Below, one piece after another: positions 57,777-64,000 of a stretch of 64,000 nt of DNA. The DNA is from a virus. The translations under genes were made by a program, and so were the position numbers. Numbering within the stretch: the stretch's first letter is position 1; every line of letters starts with the position of its first letter. The stretch lies in IMG/VR virus record IMGVR_UViG_3300004369_000002, positions 40,840-104,839 of that record; one strand, given 5' to 3'. Under the pieces are notes generated by a model that saw nothing but the letters and a program-made list of their open reading frames with translations, did no database searches and had not been told where the DNA came from.

Positions 57777-58191
57777 TCTCCTGCGCCGACAACAACACCA
57801 CCCCGTACTGAAGCCTCAACACGCCGTCATCATCATGCTCCAAAGCGACGTCAACCGCCTCCAGCGGGACTCCAAAGTGAGCGACAAGAGCCGCACGCAC
57901 CTGCGCAGTCCGGGTCTCCGTCATCGCCAACTCAGACCCAAGTTCATCCAGAATGTCGTCATCGTTTCTGGACGAAACACTTGACTTTTCCATCTCCTTC
58001 TGATGGGTTTCAGCCAAAACACAGTTCGGACACGCCAAAACTGGGGTAGCGGCAGCCCGTTTACGCACCTCAATGTGGCCGCACTCCAAATAATGGTGGT
58101 ATTCGACCCGCCCCCACGAGCCAACCCGTTCAGTTCGAACAACTTTTTGGCGGGGAGCAGCCTTGCGGCTTACTGGTTCTCGGCCAGCCAC
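57745..58191 (-). CDS. Zinc-ribbon-type hypothetical protein
   Basis: A 148-residue protein. GTG 58191 is chosen, with GAAGGCAAGG just upstream; the earlier frame lies in the upstream gene. VEYHHYLECGHIEVRKRAAA and LACPNC form C-x-H and C-x2-C pairs, a likely zinc ribbon. The C-terminal half is helical, with VRAALVAHFGVPLEAVDVAL. Overlaps the upstream gene by 22 bases. Function unknown. Confidence 0.5.
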   Translation of the reverse strand: MAGREPVSRKAAPRQKVVRTERVGSWGRVEYHHYLECGHIEVRKRAAATPVLACPNCVLAETHQKEMEKSSVSSRNDDDILDELGSELAMTETRTAQVRAALVAHFGVPLEAVDVALEHDDDGVLRLQYGVVLLSAQEIKAILATQTI

Positions 58192-58520
58192 GCCTTGCCT
58201 TCTCGCACAGCGTCCGCTAGTCCCGCCGACCACCTAGCCCCCAAGTAGATCGCCCACTGAGACCCAACCCAACCGGGAAAACTGTCGGCAGACATTTCCG
58301 GCAAAGCCTTCGACACGGCCATCCCCTCCTCATACACCTTGTTCTGTTCCCCCACCCAGGAGATCAGAAAGTCTGAGGGTTCGCCCCCTTCGGCTGCCAG
58401 TTGGTTCACTTCGGCAACCACCTCGTCAGGAGGGAGCAGCAGTTGCCCTTCCTCCGAGTTAGGATCCAACCCCAAACCGCAAAGGCCTACGAGTTCATTG
58501 GGAATAATCGTTTCGCTCAT
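58170..58520 (-). CDS. Acidic hypothetical protein
   Basis: A 116-residue protein (IPNELVGLCGLGLDPNSEEG, LPPDEVVAEVNQLAAEGGEP, GWVGSQWAIYLGARWSAGLA). The C-terminal part is rich in Trp and Ala. TAATCT ends seven bases upstream of ATG on the minus strand, so it may be leaderless. Divergent from the gene at 58593. No family recognised. Confidence 0.5.
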   Translation of the reverse strand: MSETIIPNELVGLCGLGLDPNSEEGQLLLPPDEVVAEVNQLAAEGGEPSDFLISWVGEQNKVYEEGMAVSKALPEMSADSFPGWVGSQWAIYLGARWSAGLADAVREGKAWLAENQ

Positions 58521-58557
58521 ACCGGAAAGATTAGCCGAAAAAAGTTCGTGGAAATGC

Positions 58558-58586
58558 TTGACTCAACCCCCCAAAGTTCATACGTT
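58558..58586 (+). promoter_or_regulatory. Promoter TTGACT-N17-TACGTT
   Basis: TTGACT 58558-58563, 17-base spacer, TACGTT 58581-58586. The -10 ends six bases before ATG 58593, predicting a leaderless message. Confidence 0.55.
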
Positions 58587-58592
58587 GAGGCC

Positions 58593-58853
58593 ATGACCTA
58601 CTACCGCAAACCACACCCTCCGATCTACTACAAGATTCGAACAGTTGTTCGGGTCGGATTCTGGGGATCTGTCGCCGTCGGCGTCACGTCGTTCGCCTCA
58701 TGGTTCGCCCAGTTGGACGACAAGCCGGAATGTCCGATCACTCTCAACAGCGACTTCACCTACGACACCCACAGCGAGTTCGACCCAACCAAGTGTTCGG
58801 CAGGCCACAACGTCACCCTCATCGACGACCATCATTGGGGTTGGACAGACTGA
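58593..58853 (+). CDS. Small membrane protein
   Basis: An 86-residue protein starting MTYYRKPHPPIYYKIRTVVR; the frame extends upstream but the promoter position selects ATG 58593. One membrane helix (VGFWGSVAVGVTSFASWFA) is followed by an outside domain with two cysteines (ECPITLN, KCSAGHNVTL) and a His-rich end (DDHHWGWTD). An SOS-box-like CGAAC-N4-GTTCG lies in its coding sequence at 58638. Function unknown. Confidence 0.55.
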   Translation: MTYYRKPHPPIYYKIRTVVRVGFWGSVAVGVTSFASWFAQLDDKPECPITLNSDFTYDTHSEFDPTKCSAGHNVTLIDDHHWGWTD

Positions 58854-58857
58854 AAAG

Positions 58858-58886
58858 TTGCGGTTCCTTGATAGTGAACGTATAAT
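58858..58886 (+). promoter_or_regulatory. Promoter TTGCGG-N17-TATAAT
   Basis: TTGCGG 58858-58863, 17-base spacer, TATAAT 58881-58886. A short inverted repeat TAGGG-TTAG-CCCTA (58886-58899) covers the predicted start of transcription and may be an operator. Confidence 0.65.
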
Positions 58887-58914
58887 AGGGTTAGCCCTAC
58901 TACGAAAGGAACCT

Positions 58915-59076
58915 ATGACCGAGCAATTGGTCGACCTAAACAGCGAAGCAAAACGCCTCATCGACGACGCCCTCGCCGAGATCGCCAACGTCAACTTCGT
59001 CGAAGCCCCCAAAATGACAGACCTTCTGTTGGACATTCGACTTGCCCTGGGAGTAGCCGATGAAAGTGAAGCCTGA
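58915..59076 (+). CDS. Small acidic protein
   Basis: A 53-residue protein (MTEQLVDLNSEAKRLIDDAL, KMTDLLLDIRLALGVADESE) behind AAAGGAA. Helical and acidic. Overlaps the next gene by 17 bases. Function not recognised. Confidence 0.55.
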   Translation: MTEQLVDLNSEAKRLIDDALAEIANVNFVEAPKMTDLLLDIRLALGVADESEA

Positions 59077-59290
59077 CCTCACCTTCGACAAGTTCGTTAG
59101 CGAGGTCCAGGCATACCACAGCAAACTGAAAGCCGAAGACTGGACGATCAGATACGGACAAACATTGTTCCAATGCGTGTGGGACGTCCGCCCTGACATC
59201 GCCGACGAGTTACGAGGACACCTCCTTGACCCGTTCCACAAAGAAAAGGTCAGTGATGAAACCTACGAGTTCATCAAAGATCGCTGGTAA
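59060..59290 (+). CDS. Small hypothetical protein
   Basis: A 76-residue protein (MKVKPDLTFDKFVSEVQAYH, LFQCVWDVRPDIADELRGHL). The pattern W-x-x-R-x-G-Q-x-x-F-x-x-V-W is found in other short phage proteins; I do not know its role. Coupled to the upstream gene; followed by a terminator. Confidence 0.5.
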   Translation: MKVKPDLTFDKFVSEVQAYHSKLKAEDWTIRYGQTLFQCVWDVRPDIADELRGHLLDPFHKEKVSDETYEFIKDRW

Positions 59291-59312
59291 GTAGTAGGGC
59301 ATACCCAGCAAG

Positions 59313-59347
59313 CAAAGAACCCCGACCGCAAAGGCCGGGGTTCTTTG
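59313..59347. terminator. Bidirectional hairpin terminator
   Basis: CAAAGAACCCCG / CGGGGTTCTTTG, perfect 12-bp stem. It lies between the end of a + gene (59290) and the end of ssb on the - strand (59374), so it can stop both. Confidence 0.85.
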
Positions 59348-59373
59348 TTATCTCCGACAAGAGAGAAAACAGA

Positions 59374-59841
59374 TCAGAACGGTTCGTCTTCCTCAACGAC
59401 CATCGTCGCCTGCCCAGTCGTCCGACCAGCAGACTGGCGGGACTTCTGCGAACGAGCAGCCGCTGACGACGAAGAACCTTCCGCCGAACGCTGCTTGCGG
59501 GTCACCGACTCCAAACCACGAGCCGCCAAAGCGATCTCGTCGGCAACCAACTCAACGATCGAACGGTTCTGTCCGTCCTTATCTTCGTAAGTGCGCTGCT
59601 CAAGGCGACCCACCACGACGATCCGCATCCCCTTCTCCAACACGTTGGCTGCGTCTTCGGCCAGATTTCGCCACGCAACCACATTAAAGAACGAGGTCTT
59701 CTCCTGCTTCTCGCCGGACTGATCAGTCCAATAGTGCGAGCAGGCAACTCCGAGCGACAACTTGGCTGCGCCGCCCCCTGTGAACATCAACTTGGGTTCC
59801 TGAGTGATGTTCCCAACAAAATATGCTGGTGATGCTGACAT
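59374..59841 (-). CDS. ssb: Single-stranded DNA-binding protein
   Basis: A 155-residue protein with GAGGAGG before ATG. OB-fold text: YFVGNITQEPKLMFTGGGAA, KLSLGVACSHYW, KTSFFNVVAWRNLAEDAANV, KGMRIVVVGRLEQRTYEDKD. A flexible Ser/Ala/Gln/Arg linker (residues 118-148) leads to the acidic tip EEDEPF, the standard SSB contact for replication proteins. It coats single strands during phage replication. Length normal. Confidence 0.9.
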   Translation of the reverse strand: MSASPAYFVGNITQEPKLMFTGGGAAKLSLGVACSHYWTDQSGEKQEKTSFFNVVAWRNLAEDAANVLEKGMRIVVVGRLEQRTYEDKDGQNRSIVELVADEIALAARGLESVTRKQRSAEGSSSSAAARSQKSRQSAGRTTGQATMVVEEDEPF

Positions 59842-59907
59842 TGTTCGTATCCTCCTCTGCTAGGCGGGACTTCTCCGCCTTGCGCCCGACAGCATAGTGG
59901 ATCGGCT

Positions 59908-60147
59908 ATGGTTCCGCAGGTGAGTGACGCTTCTTTTTCTGATGAACGCCTCCTGGTGATCGGGCGGATCGCCCAGACTTTGCTGGAACTTGCCGTTGAT
60001 GTCGACCGGGTTGCCCCCTCCGAGGTGGAGAACCTGTTGGATCAGTTCAAATCTGTCGCAACTTTGATTGTCAACGACCTGAACTTCGAAATTTCTCGTG
60101 TTGATGGGCCAGAACTTGAGTGCCGGGTCATTCCCCGTTTGCCCTGA
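59908..60147 (+). CDS. Small helical protein
   Basis: A 79-residue protein (SDASFSDERLLVIGRIAQTL, LAVDVDRVAPSEVENLLDQF). Acidic and helical. No Shine-Dalgarno; CATAGT nine bases upstream is a weak -10. Divergent from ssb. Not recognised. Confidence 0.4.
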   Translation: MVPQVSDASFSDERLLVIGRIAQTLLELAVDVDRVAPSEVENLLDQFKSVATLIVNDLNFEISRVDGPELECRVIPRLP

Positions 60148-60185
60148 ATGCGGAGGTCAGTACGACCCCGCCGAGGAGACGCACA

Positions 60186-60578
60186 TTATTCTTGAGGGCC
60201 GTCCACTCCAACGATGCCTTCGGCTTTCAACACCTCATCGCAGGCCTTTGCCGCCGCCAGTCCCGAGCGATGAACCACATCGTTGAGAAAGTCGTTCCAA
60301 CTTTCGGTCATCTGCGCTTTGACGTACATCGAATCGTCGAACACCCCGTAGTTGCTGAACACATAGTCGTCGACTTCGTTGCGCTCCATGACCACAACTG
60401 ACGTGAACCGATCCATGTTGTCGATCGCAATCAGTATGTCAACCAAAGCCATGTCGCCGAAACGCTTGTAAAACTCCCGAACCATTGACTTCGCAGCCAT
60501 CCGCCGGAAATGCGCCTCAGGGTTGATCGCCGAGGACACCAAACTCTGAACATCCTCAGGGAGTTCATCTTCATCCAC
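60186..60578 (-). CDS. Hypothetical protein
   Basis: A 130-residue protein with GTG start and AGGGG upstream. INPEAHFRRMAAKSMVREFY, DMALVDILIAIDNMDRFTSV, then NEVDDYVFSNYGVFDDSMYV. Helical N-terminus followed by a mixed part. Lies downstream of the DUF932 gene on the same strand, probably one operon. No family recognised. Confidence 0.5.
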   Translation of the reverse strand: MDEDELPEDVQSLVSSAINPEAHFRRMAAKSMVREFYKRFGDMALVDILIAIDNMDRFTSVVVMERNEVDDYVFSNYGVFDDSMYVKAQMTESWNDFLNDVVHRSGLAAAKACDEVLKAEGIVGVDGPQE

Positions 60579-60644
60579 GACAGGCCCCTAACGACTTGTG
60601 GGGAGGTTTCCCTCCCCACAAGTCTACTTGATGTTGTTGTCAGA

Positions 60645-61673
60645 TCAGACGAGAGACAGGACTGCCTGCTGAGCCTCAATCTTTGTACGAGTCACCCAAC
60701 TGTTGTCGTCCAGCGACGCCATAGCCCGATCCTTCGGGTCGGCCTCCCGGTGGTGATCCAGGTATTCGCCGATGGCGTTGTAGATCGCCCAACCGTTGTA
60801 GCCGAAACCTCCGCCATTCTTGTCCGAATCGTAGATCGCACGAATCGTCATGTTCTGACGCTCCCGATTGTTGCGTTGACGCTCTGTCTCGCTACCTTTT
60901 TCCGGGAACACCGAGTTGAGGACCTTGTCCAACTGGCGAGACGAACGAGGCACAGACACGTTGAGCATCTGCTCCGCCATCCGCTGAAACTCCTTCGCCC
61001 AATCCGTGGAAATCTCCAACACCCGCTGAGCATCTTCGAACACCGAGTCAATGTTCTTGGTGTGGCGTGCTACGAACACCCGTTCGGCGTTGCTGAGACC
61101 GAGGCGAACTGTGTTGTTACACACCGCCCGAATGTCGGTATTGGCGTACCGGACAGGCCAGACTCCGTCGTGACCCGTGGAAACAACCAAGTAGCGGGCG
61201 ATCCGATCGTTCACGCCCGTCGGGTCAATGACCAGGGGTCCGAGGTTGATCGTCATGAAGAACCGCTTGCCGTCCAACAGGACACCAGCCGTATCGACGA
61301 CCGCATCTCCTCGTGATGCACCCACGACAGCGAGTGCTCGCTCGGCAACCTCAATGTTCTGCTTGACCGTGTATCGGGTTCCAACTGTGGCCAAACCATC
61401 GTACGAGCCGTCGTCGTTGGCTCGGATTGTTGCCCGGCTGTCTTCGATCACCACGGGAGTCCCGTCTGGGTTCCTGAGGACGTTGCCGTCGTCGTCGATA
61501 GCAACAACTTTGACAAGGCGTACCTCATAGTTGGCTTCGGCGGCTTCTAGCATCTGGTCAACTGTGGCAAGGCCAGCGAGGGGGACGCCCAGGCGATGCC
61601 AGGGTGCTCCTCCGGTGGATGCGTAGGCGAACTTGGCTGTGCCGTCCGCCTTGATTTCTAACTCGTGTGCCAT
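60645..61673 (-). CDS. DUF932 phage/plasmid-like protein
   Basis: A 342-residue protein. ATG 61673 (MAHELEIKADGTAKFAYAST) is chosen for GAGAGGAGA upstream. The order GGAPWHRLGVPL, NYEVRLVKVVAI, ATVGTRYTVKQNIEVAERAL, DTAGVLLDGKRFFMTINLGP, RYLVVSTGHDGVWPVRYANT and RAVCNNTVRLGLS is diagnostic of the DUF932/TIGR03299 family. These proteins are common in phages and plasmids; the molecular role is not established. A TTGGAT-N18-TAGTGT promoter is possible upstream. Confidence 0.85.
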   Translation of the reverse strand: MAHELEIKADGTAKFAYASTGGAPWHRLGVPLAGLATVDQMLEAAEANYEVRLVKVVAIDDDGNVLRNPDGTPVVIEDSRATIRANDDGSYDGLATVGTRYTVKQNIEVAERALAVVGASRGDAVVDTAGVLLDGKRFFMTINLGPLVIDPTGVNDRIARYLVVSTGHDGVWPVRYANTDIRAVCNNTVRLGLSNAERVFVARHTKNIDSVFEDAQRVLEISTDWAKEFQRMAEQMLNVSVPRSSRQLDKVLNSVFPEKGSETERQRNNRERQNMTIRAIYDSDKNGGGFGYNGWAIYNAIGEYLDHHREADPKDRAMASLDDNSWVTRTKIEAQQAVLSLV

Positions 61674-61772
61674 CGGTTTGTATCTCCTCTCATGATGGCT
61701 GGATTTGTCGGAAACCACACTAGCCGATGGTTCTGTACAAATCCAACCTAAATCAGAAAAATCTCTGGGTGG

Positions 61773-61801
61773 TTGACATTTCAGATAAATCCCCTTACAA
61801 T
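61773..61801 (+). promoter_or_regulatory. Promoter TTGACA-N17-TACAAT with AGATAAATC in spacer
   Basis: TTGACA 61773-61778, TACAAT 61796-61801, 17 bases apart; -10 ends seven bases before ATG 61809. AGATAAATC (61783-61791, copy 4 of the motif) lies in the spacer, where a bound repressor would block polymerase. Confidence 0.65.
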
Positions 61802-61808
61802 CAAAGTC

Positions 61809-62978
61809 ATGCCCAACCTGACCTACAACCTGAGCACCGCACTACAGGCTCACGAACAACGCCGTAGCGCACTCAAACAAGTCCAACAGGACGTCCAAGC
61901 AGGCCGAGAGCGCACCAACCGCAACGTCTGGCAGTCCGCCCGCCTCATGACCTGTATCTACCCTGACGCCACCGGCAGGACCGAGGCCCGCCTCACCAAC
62001 GGAGCAACAGTCTCAACAGTCCAAGACCGAGAACCCAACAACACTCATTTCAGTCTGGCCATCGGCAACCTCGCCAAAGAGCAACGCCTCCTCAACGAAC
62101 ACCCGATCACTTACGTCGGCCCGGAAGTCATGGATCTGCTCAACATCGCCATCGCCAAGATGGATTCCGATGTCATTCACCCCACCGACCTCACCGCCCC
62201 ATCCGGCTTCATCTACCTGAGCAAGCCCATCTACCTCCCTGACTTTCACCCCGAAACAGGTGAATACGACGAACGGGCCCAGTACGGCGTCCGAGCCATC
62301 TCCTGGCACATCGAACGAATCGGGAAAGCATACGGGACTGATGATGTCGGCCCAGGAGTGATCCTCAACCTGTACACGGACGCCGGGATCACCAAAGAGG
62401 TCATCGAACCCGGACTTCGACAGATTTGGGAGGACGAAAAGGACACCCCGTACCCTGGTATCGAACTGGACGCCCCCCACCACATGATGTTCCCCGGTGA
62501 TCAGCACGCTTGGGGTTTCGGTATGCCGTGGATCGTCAACTCTGACCTCACGGCCACGAAGATCACTGCGCTCGGCGACTCCACGGTGACCCCCATACCC
62601 GTTGCCAACGTTCGCAAGTGGTTCCTGGCTTTCATGCGGTTCTGTTGGCAGGAGATCATCATTCCTCGCCAGCCTTCCAATAGCGACATTCCTCGTCAGC
62701 AACGCCGGTCGTTTGAGCGAACAACGACGGTCGCTAACCCGATCAACGTCGTGTACCTACGACGCACCCGTGAGGACGGTGACACGGAGCCGACAGAGGG
62801 CTATTCGCTTGCTTATCGGGTTCTTGTCCGAGGGCATTGGCGTAACCAGTGGTATCCGTCGCTTGGGCCGGTTGATGACCCGATGTCGCATCGTCGCATC
62901 TGGATCGATCCCCATGTCAAGGGACCAGATCATGCCCCATTTAGGGATACTGTCAAGGTGACTGCGGTGGTCCGCTGA
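61809..62978 (+). CDS. Conserved actinobacterial phage/plasmid-type protein
   Basis: A 389-residue protein beginning MPNLTYNLSTALQAHEQRRS; the upstream ATG at 61773 overlaps the -35 and is rejected. The C-terminal text YRVLVRGHWRNQWYPSLGPV then HRRIWIDPHVKGPDHAPF matches a motif found in many uncharacterised actinobacterial phage and plasmid proteins. The N-terminal half has no motif I know. The coding strand turns from C-rich to G/T-rich at about 62.45 kb. Function unknown; divergent from DUF932. Confidence 0.6.
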   Translation: MPNLTYNLSTALQAHEQRRSALKQVQQDVQAGRERTNRNVWQSARLMTCIYPDATGRTEARLTNGATVSTVQDREPNNTHFSLAIGNLAKEQRLLNEHPITYVGPEVMDLLNIAIAKMDSDVIHPTDLTAPSGFIYLSKPIYLPDFHPETGEYDERAQYGVRAISWHIERIGKAYGTDDVGPGVILNLYTDAGITKEVIEPGLRQIWEDEKDTPYPGIELDAPHHMMFPGDQHAWGFGMPWIVNSDLTATKITALGDSTVTPIPVANVRKWFLAFMRFCWQEIIIPRQPSNSDIPRQQRRSFERTTTVANPINVVYLRRTREDGDTEPTEGYSLAYRVLVRGHWRNQWYPSLGPVDDPMSHRRIWIDPHVKGPDHAPFRDTVKVTAVVR

Positions 62979-63040
62979 GCAGGGTCATTCGCTGATACAG
63001 TTCGTGTTGCCGTGCTCGTCGCGGTTATCCCCACCACCAG

Positions 63041-63076
63041 CAAACCTCCGATGTCGATGATGGCGTCGGAGGTTTG
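63041..63076 (+). terminator. Hairpin terminator
   Basis: CAAACCTCCGA / TCGGAGGTTTG, perfect 11-bp stem, 14-base loop, followed by TCGTTATT. It lies 60 bases after the stop at 62978. Confidence 0.75.
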
Positions 63077-63120
63077 TCGTTATTGGTTGTGGGGTTGTAA
63101 CGAAAGTCTCACAAATCTAG

Positions 63121-63149
63121 TTGACATTCTTGGTTAGCCTCCTTATAAT
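63121..63149 (+). promoter_or_regulatory. Promoter TTGACA-N17-TATAAT
   Basis: TTGACA 63121-63126, 17-base spacer, TATAAT 63144-63149. Exact vegetative consensus. The -10 ends six bases before ATG 63156, so the mRNA is probably leaderless. Confidence 0.8.
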
Positions 63150-63155
63150 GTCGCT

Positions 63156-63434
63156 ATGTTCATTATCGGAGTTCGGTTGATCGCCGACAACATCGGTATC
63201 GACCCGTGGGACGTTGACCTCACCAAGGTTCGCCTATTCGCTCGCAAGAACGAAAAAGCCCCCACCAGTCGATTCTGGTTCGGTTCGCCGTGTCGTTTCG
63301 TCAGGAACATCGACTTCATCGTCCATGTCCTACTCCCCGAAATGATCGCCGAAAAGCACCCGACATGGGCCACCTACCTTCGTAGCACTAGCCCCCGATG
63401 GGGACGCTCATGGAGAACCTGGGAGGTGAACTAA
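63156..63434 (+). CDS. Hypothetical protein from a leaderless promoter
   Basis: A 92-residue protein (FIIGVRLIADNIGIDPWDVD, FGSPCRFVRNIDFIVHVLLP). Strong promoter and no Shine-Dalgarno. Basic C-terminus (RSTSPRWGRSWRTWEVN). Its stop overlaps the next start by one base. An early-expressed protein is likely; function unknown. Confidence 0.55.
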   Translation: MFIIGVRLIADNIGIDPWDVDLTKVRLFARKNEKAPTSRFWFGSPCRFVRNIDFIVHVLLPEMIAEKHPTWATYLRSTSPRWGRSWRTWEVN

Positions 63435-63544
63435 TGGGAGACATCATCTCAGCATTCATGGTTGTCGTCGGCATCATGACTGGCGGTTTCATCTTCATCA
63501 AAGCGTTGATTATGACCGCCGATAAGATCGCCGGAGATCTGTGA
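63434..63544 (+). CDS. Micro-gene, 36-residue membrane peptide
   Basis: MGDIISAFMVVVGIMTGGFI then FIKALIMTADKIAGDL: one membrane helix. TAATG coupling to the upstream gene. Translated with its partner from the strong early promoter; role unknown. Confidence 0.5.
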   Translation: MGDIISAFMVVVGIMTGGFIFIKALIMTADKIAGDL

Positions 63545-63673
63545 GGCTGTCGGCCTGTCAAGCCGGGAGTCAAATGAGGCAAGTAACAAAGGGGTGAGGC
63601 GAGCCGAGCGAGGGGACATTCCCGAGCGATGAAGCCAGCCACCTCGGAGCGAAAAGCCAAACCTCACAAAAGC

Positions 63674-63714
63674 AAGAACCCCGCCGAAAGAGGAAACGGG
63701 TCGGCGGGGTTCTT
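63674..63714. terminator. Hairpin terminator between convergent genes
   Basis: AAGAACCCCGCCGA / TCGGCGGGGTTCTT, perfect 14-bp stem. It separates the + micro-gene from the minus-strand transglycosylase and can act in both directions. Confidence 0.85.
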
Positions 63715-63736
63715 CGCTATCTGCGGGACTATCGAA

Positions 63737-64000
63737 TCAGGGATGTGGCTGAATCTTTGTGTACTTGTCGCAGGGTGTCGCCCACGGGCCACGCCATCCG
63801 CACCCATGCTTTGCTTCCCCATACATCCAGATCGCCAACCCCGCTCGGAGGTTGATCACCGGATCGTACAGGTCGTCGCACTCCGAAAGGATCCCTTGAT
63901 CCTGCAACCAGCCTGCCTTCGAATACTTCGTCGGCTTACACCAATAGCCGTTGATCTGCATCAGACCACGACTGCCCGACATCGGATCGGTCTTGTTGTG
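63737..64000 (-). CDS. Lytic transglycosylase (SLT-type), C-terminal part
   Basis: The frame is open to the right edge; residues TDPMSGSRGLMQINGYWCKP hold the S-x-G-L-M-Q-I-N core of the soluble lytic transglycosylase fold, and LYDPVINLRAGLAIWMYGEA is its typical helix. The catalytic Glu should lie upstream, beyond position 64000. It cleaves peptidoglycan glycan strands, either as the lysis enzyme or as a virion entry enzyme. Ends HGCGWRGPWATPCDKYTKIQ. Confidence 0.75.
   Translation of the reverse strand, partial: HNKTDPMSGSRGLMQINGYWCKPTKYSKAGWLQDQGILSECDDLYDPVINLRAGLAIWMYGEAKHGCGWRGPWATPCDKYTKIQPHP

Noticed and set aside
1-64000. CRISPR array, insertion sequence, integrase or attachment site
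   Set aside because: No regularly spaced direct repeats, transposase motifs or tyrosine/serine recombinase motifs were found; temperate lifestyle cannot be judged.

Overview
This window is part of a large double-stranded DNA tailed-phage genome. It has a contractile-tail (myovirus-type) baseplate: a tape-measure C-terminus, a gpD/XkdQ-like hub, gp25, gpJ and gpI homologues in the standard order. The host is most likely an actinobacterium. Supporting signs are a WhiB-family iron-sulfur regulator, candidate actinobacterial DnaA boxes (TTGTCCACA), candidate actinobacterial LexA/SOS boxes (TCGAAC-N4-GTTCG), a DUF732-like lipoprotein and several promoters that would give leaderless mRNAs. No large terminase, portal, capsid, sheath, DNA polymerase or integrase is visible, so the genome continues past both edges. 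Both edge genes (tape measure, lytic transglycosylase) are cut.

Layout. 0-6.6 kb: end of the tape measure and the baseplate genes. 6.6-37.6 kb: about 30 kb on the + strand encoding more than 30 tail-fibre or adhesin proteins. They share swappable modules: a common N-terminal segment, a DAKGDLLVG repeat and repeated families of about 110 and about 180-residue probable beta-sandwich proteins. Small chaperone-like ORFs and a holin-like gene are interspersed. One protein is 1913 residues and carries a cupredoxin-like domain with a complete type-1 copper ligand set; another is a glycine-rich adhesin. 37.7-40.6 kb: a PhyH-type dioxygenase, a SAM methyltransferase, a PD-(D/E)XK-like nuclease and an AsnO/VioC-type 2-oxoglutarate oxygenase. 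40.6-43.2 kb (- strand): class II ribonucleotide reductase, a zinc-motif protein and a small basic protein. 43.4-54.4 kb (+ strand): regulators (WhiB), ThyX, a primase-helicase, a terminase-small-like HTH protein, an RHH protein, an 845-residue protein with a possible ADP-ribosyltransferase-like part, a lipoprotein and a run of overlapping micro-genes. 54.4-54.66 kb: a non-coding origin-like region with two tandem SOS-box-like repeats and DnaA boxes. 54.67-64 kb: short early-type genes on both strands (metallophosphoesterase, SSB, DUF932, a tRNA-Ile with UAU anticodon) separated by strong hairpin terminators and TTGACA-N17-TATAAT-like promoters, then the partial transglycosylase.

How it works together. 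The left two thirds builds the host-recognition apparatus, apparently by duplication and module exchange of fibre genes. RNR, ThyX, SSB and primase-helicase supply nucleotides and replication. The right end looks like an immediate-early region whose mRNAs begin at or near the start codon. All functions are read from sequence motifs by eye; no database search was run.
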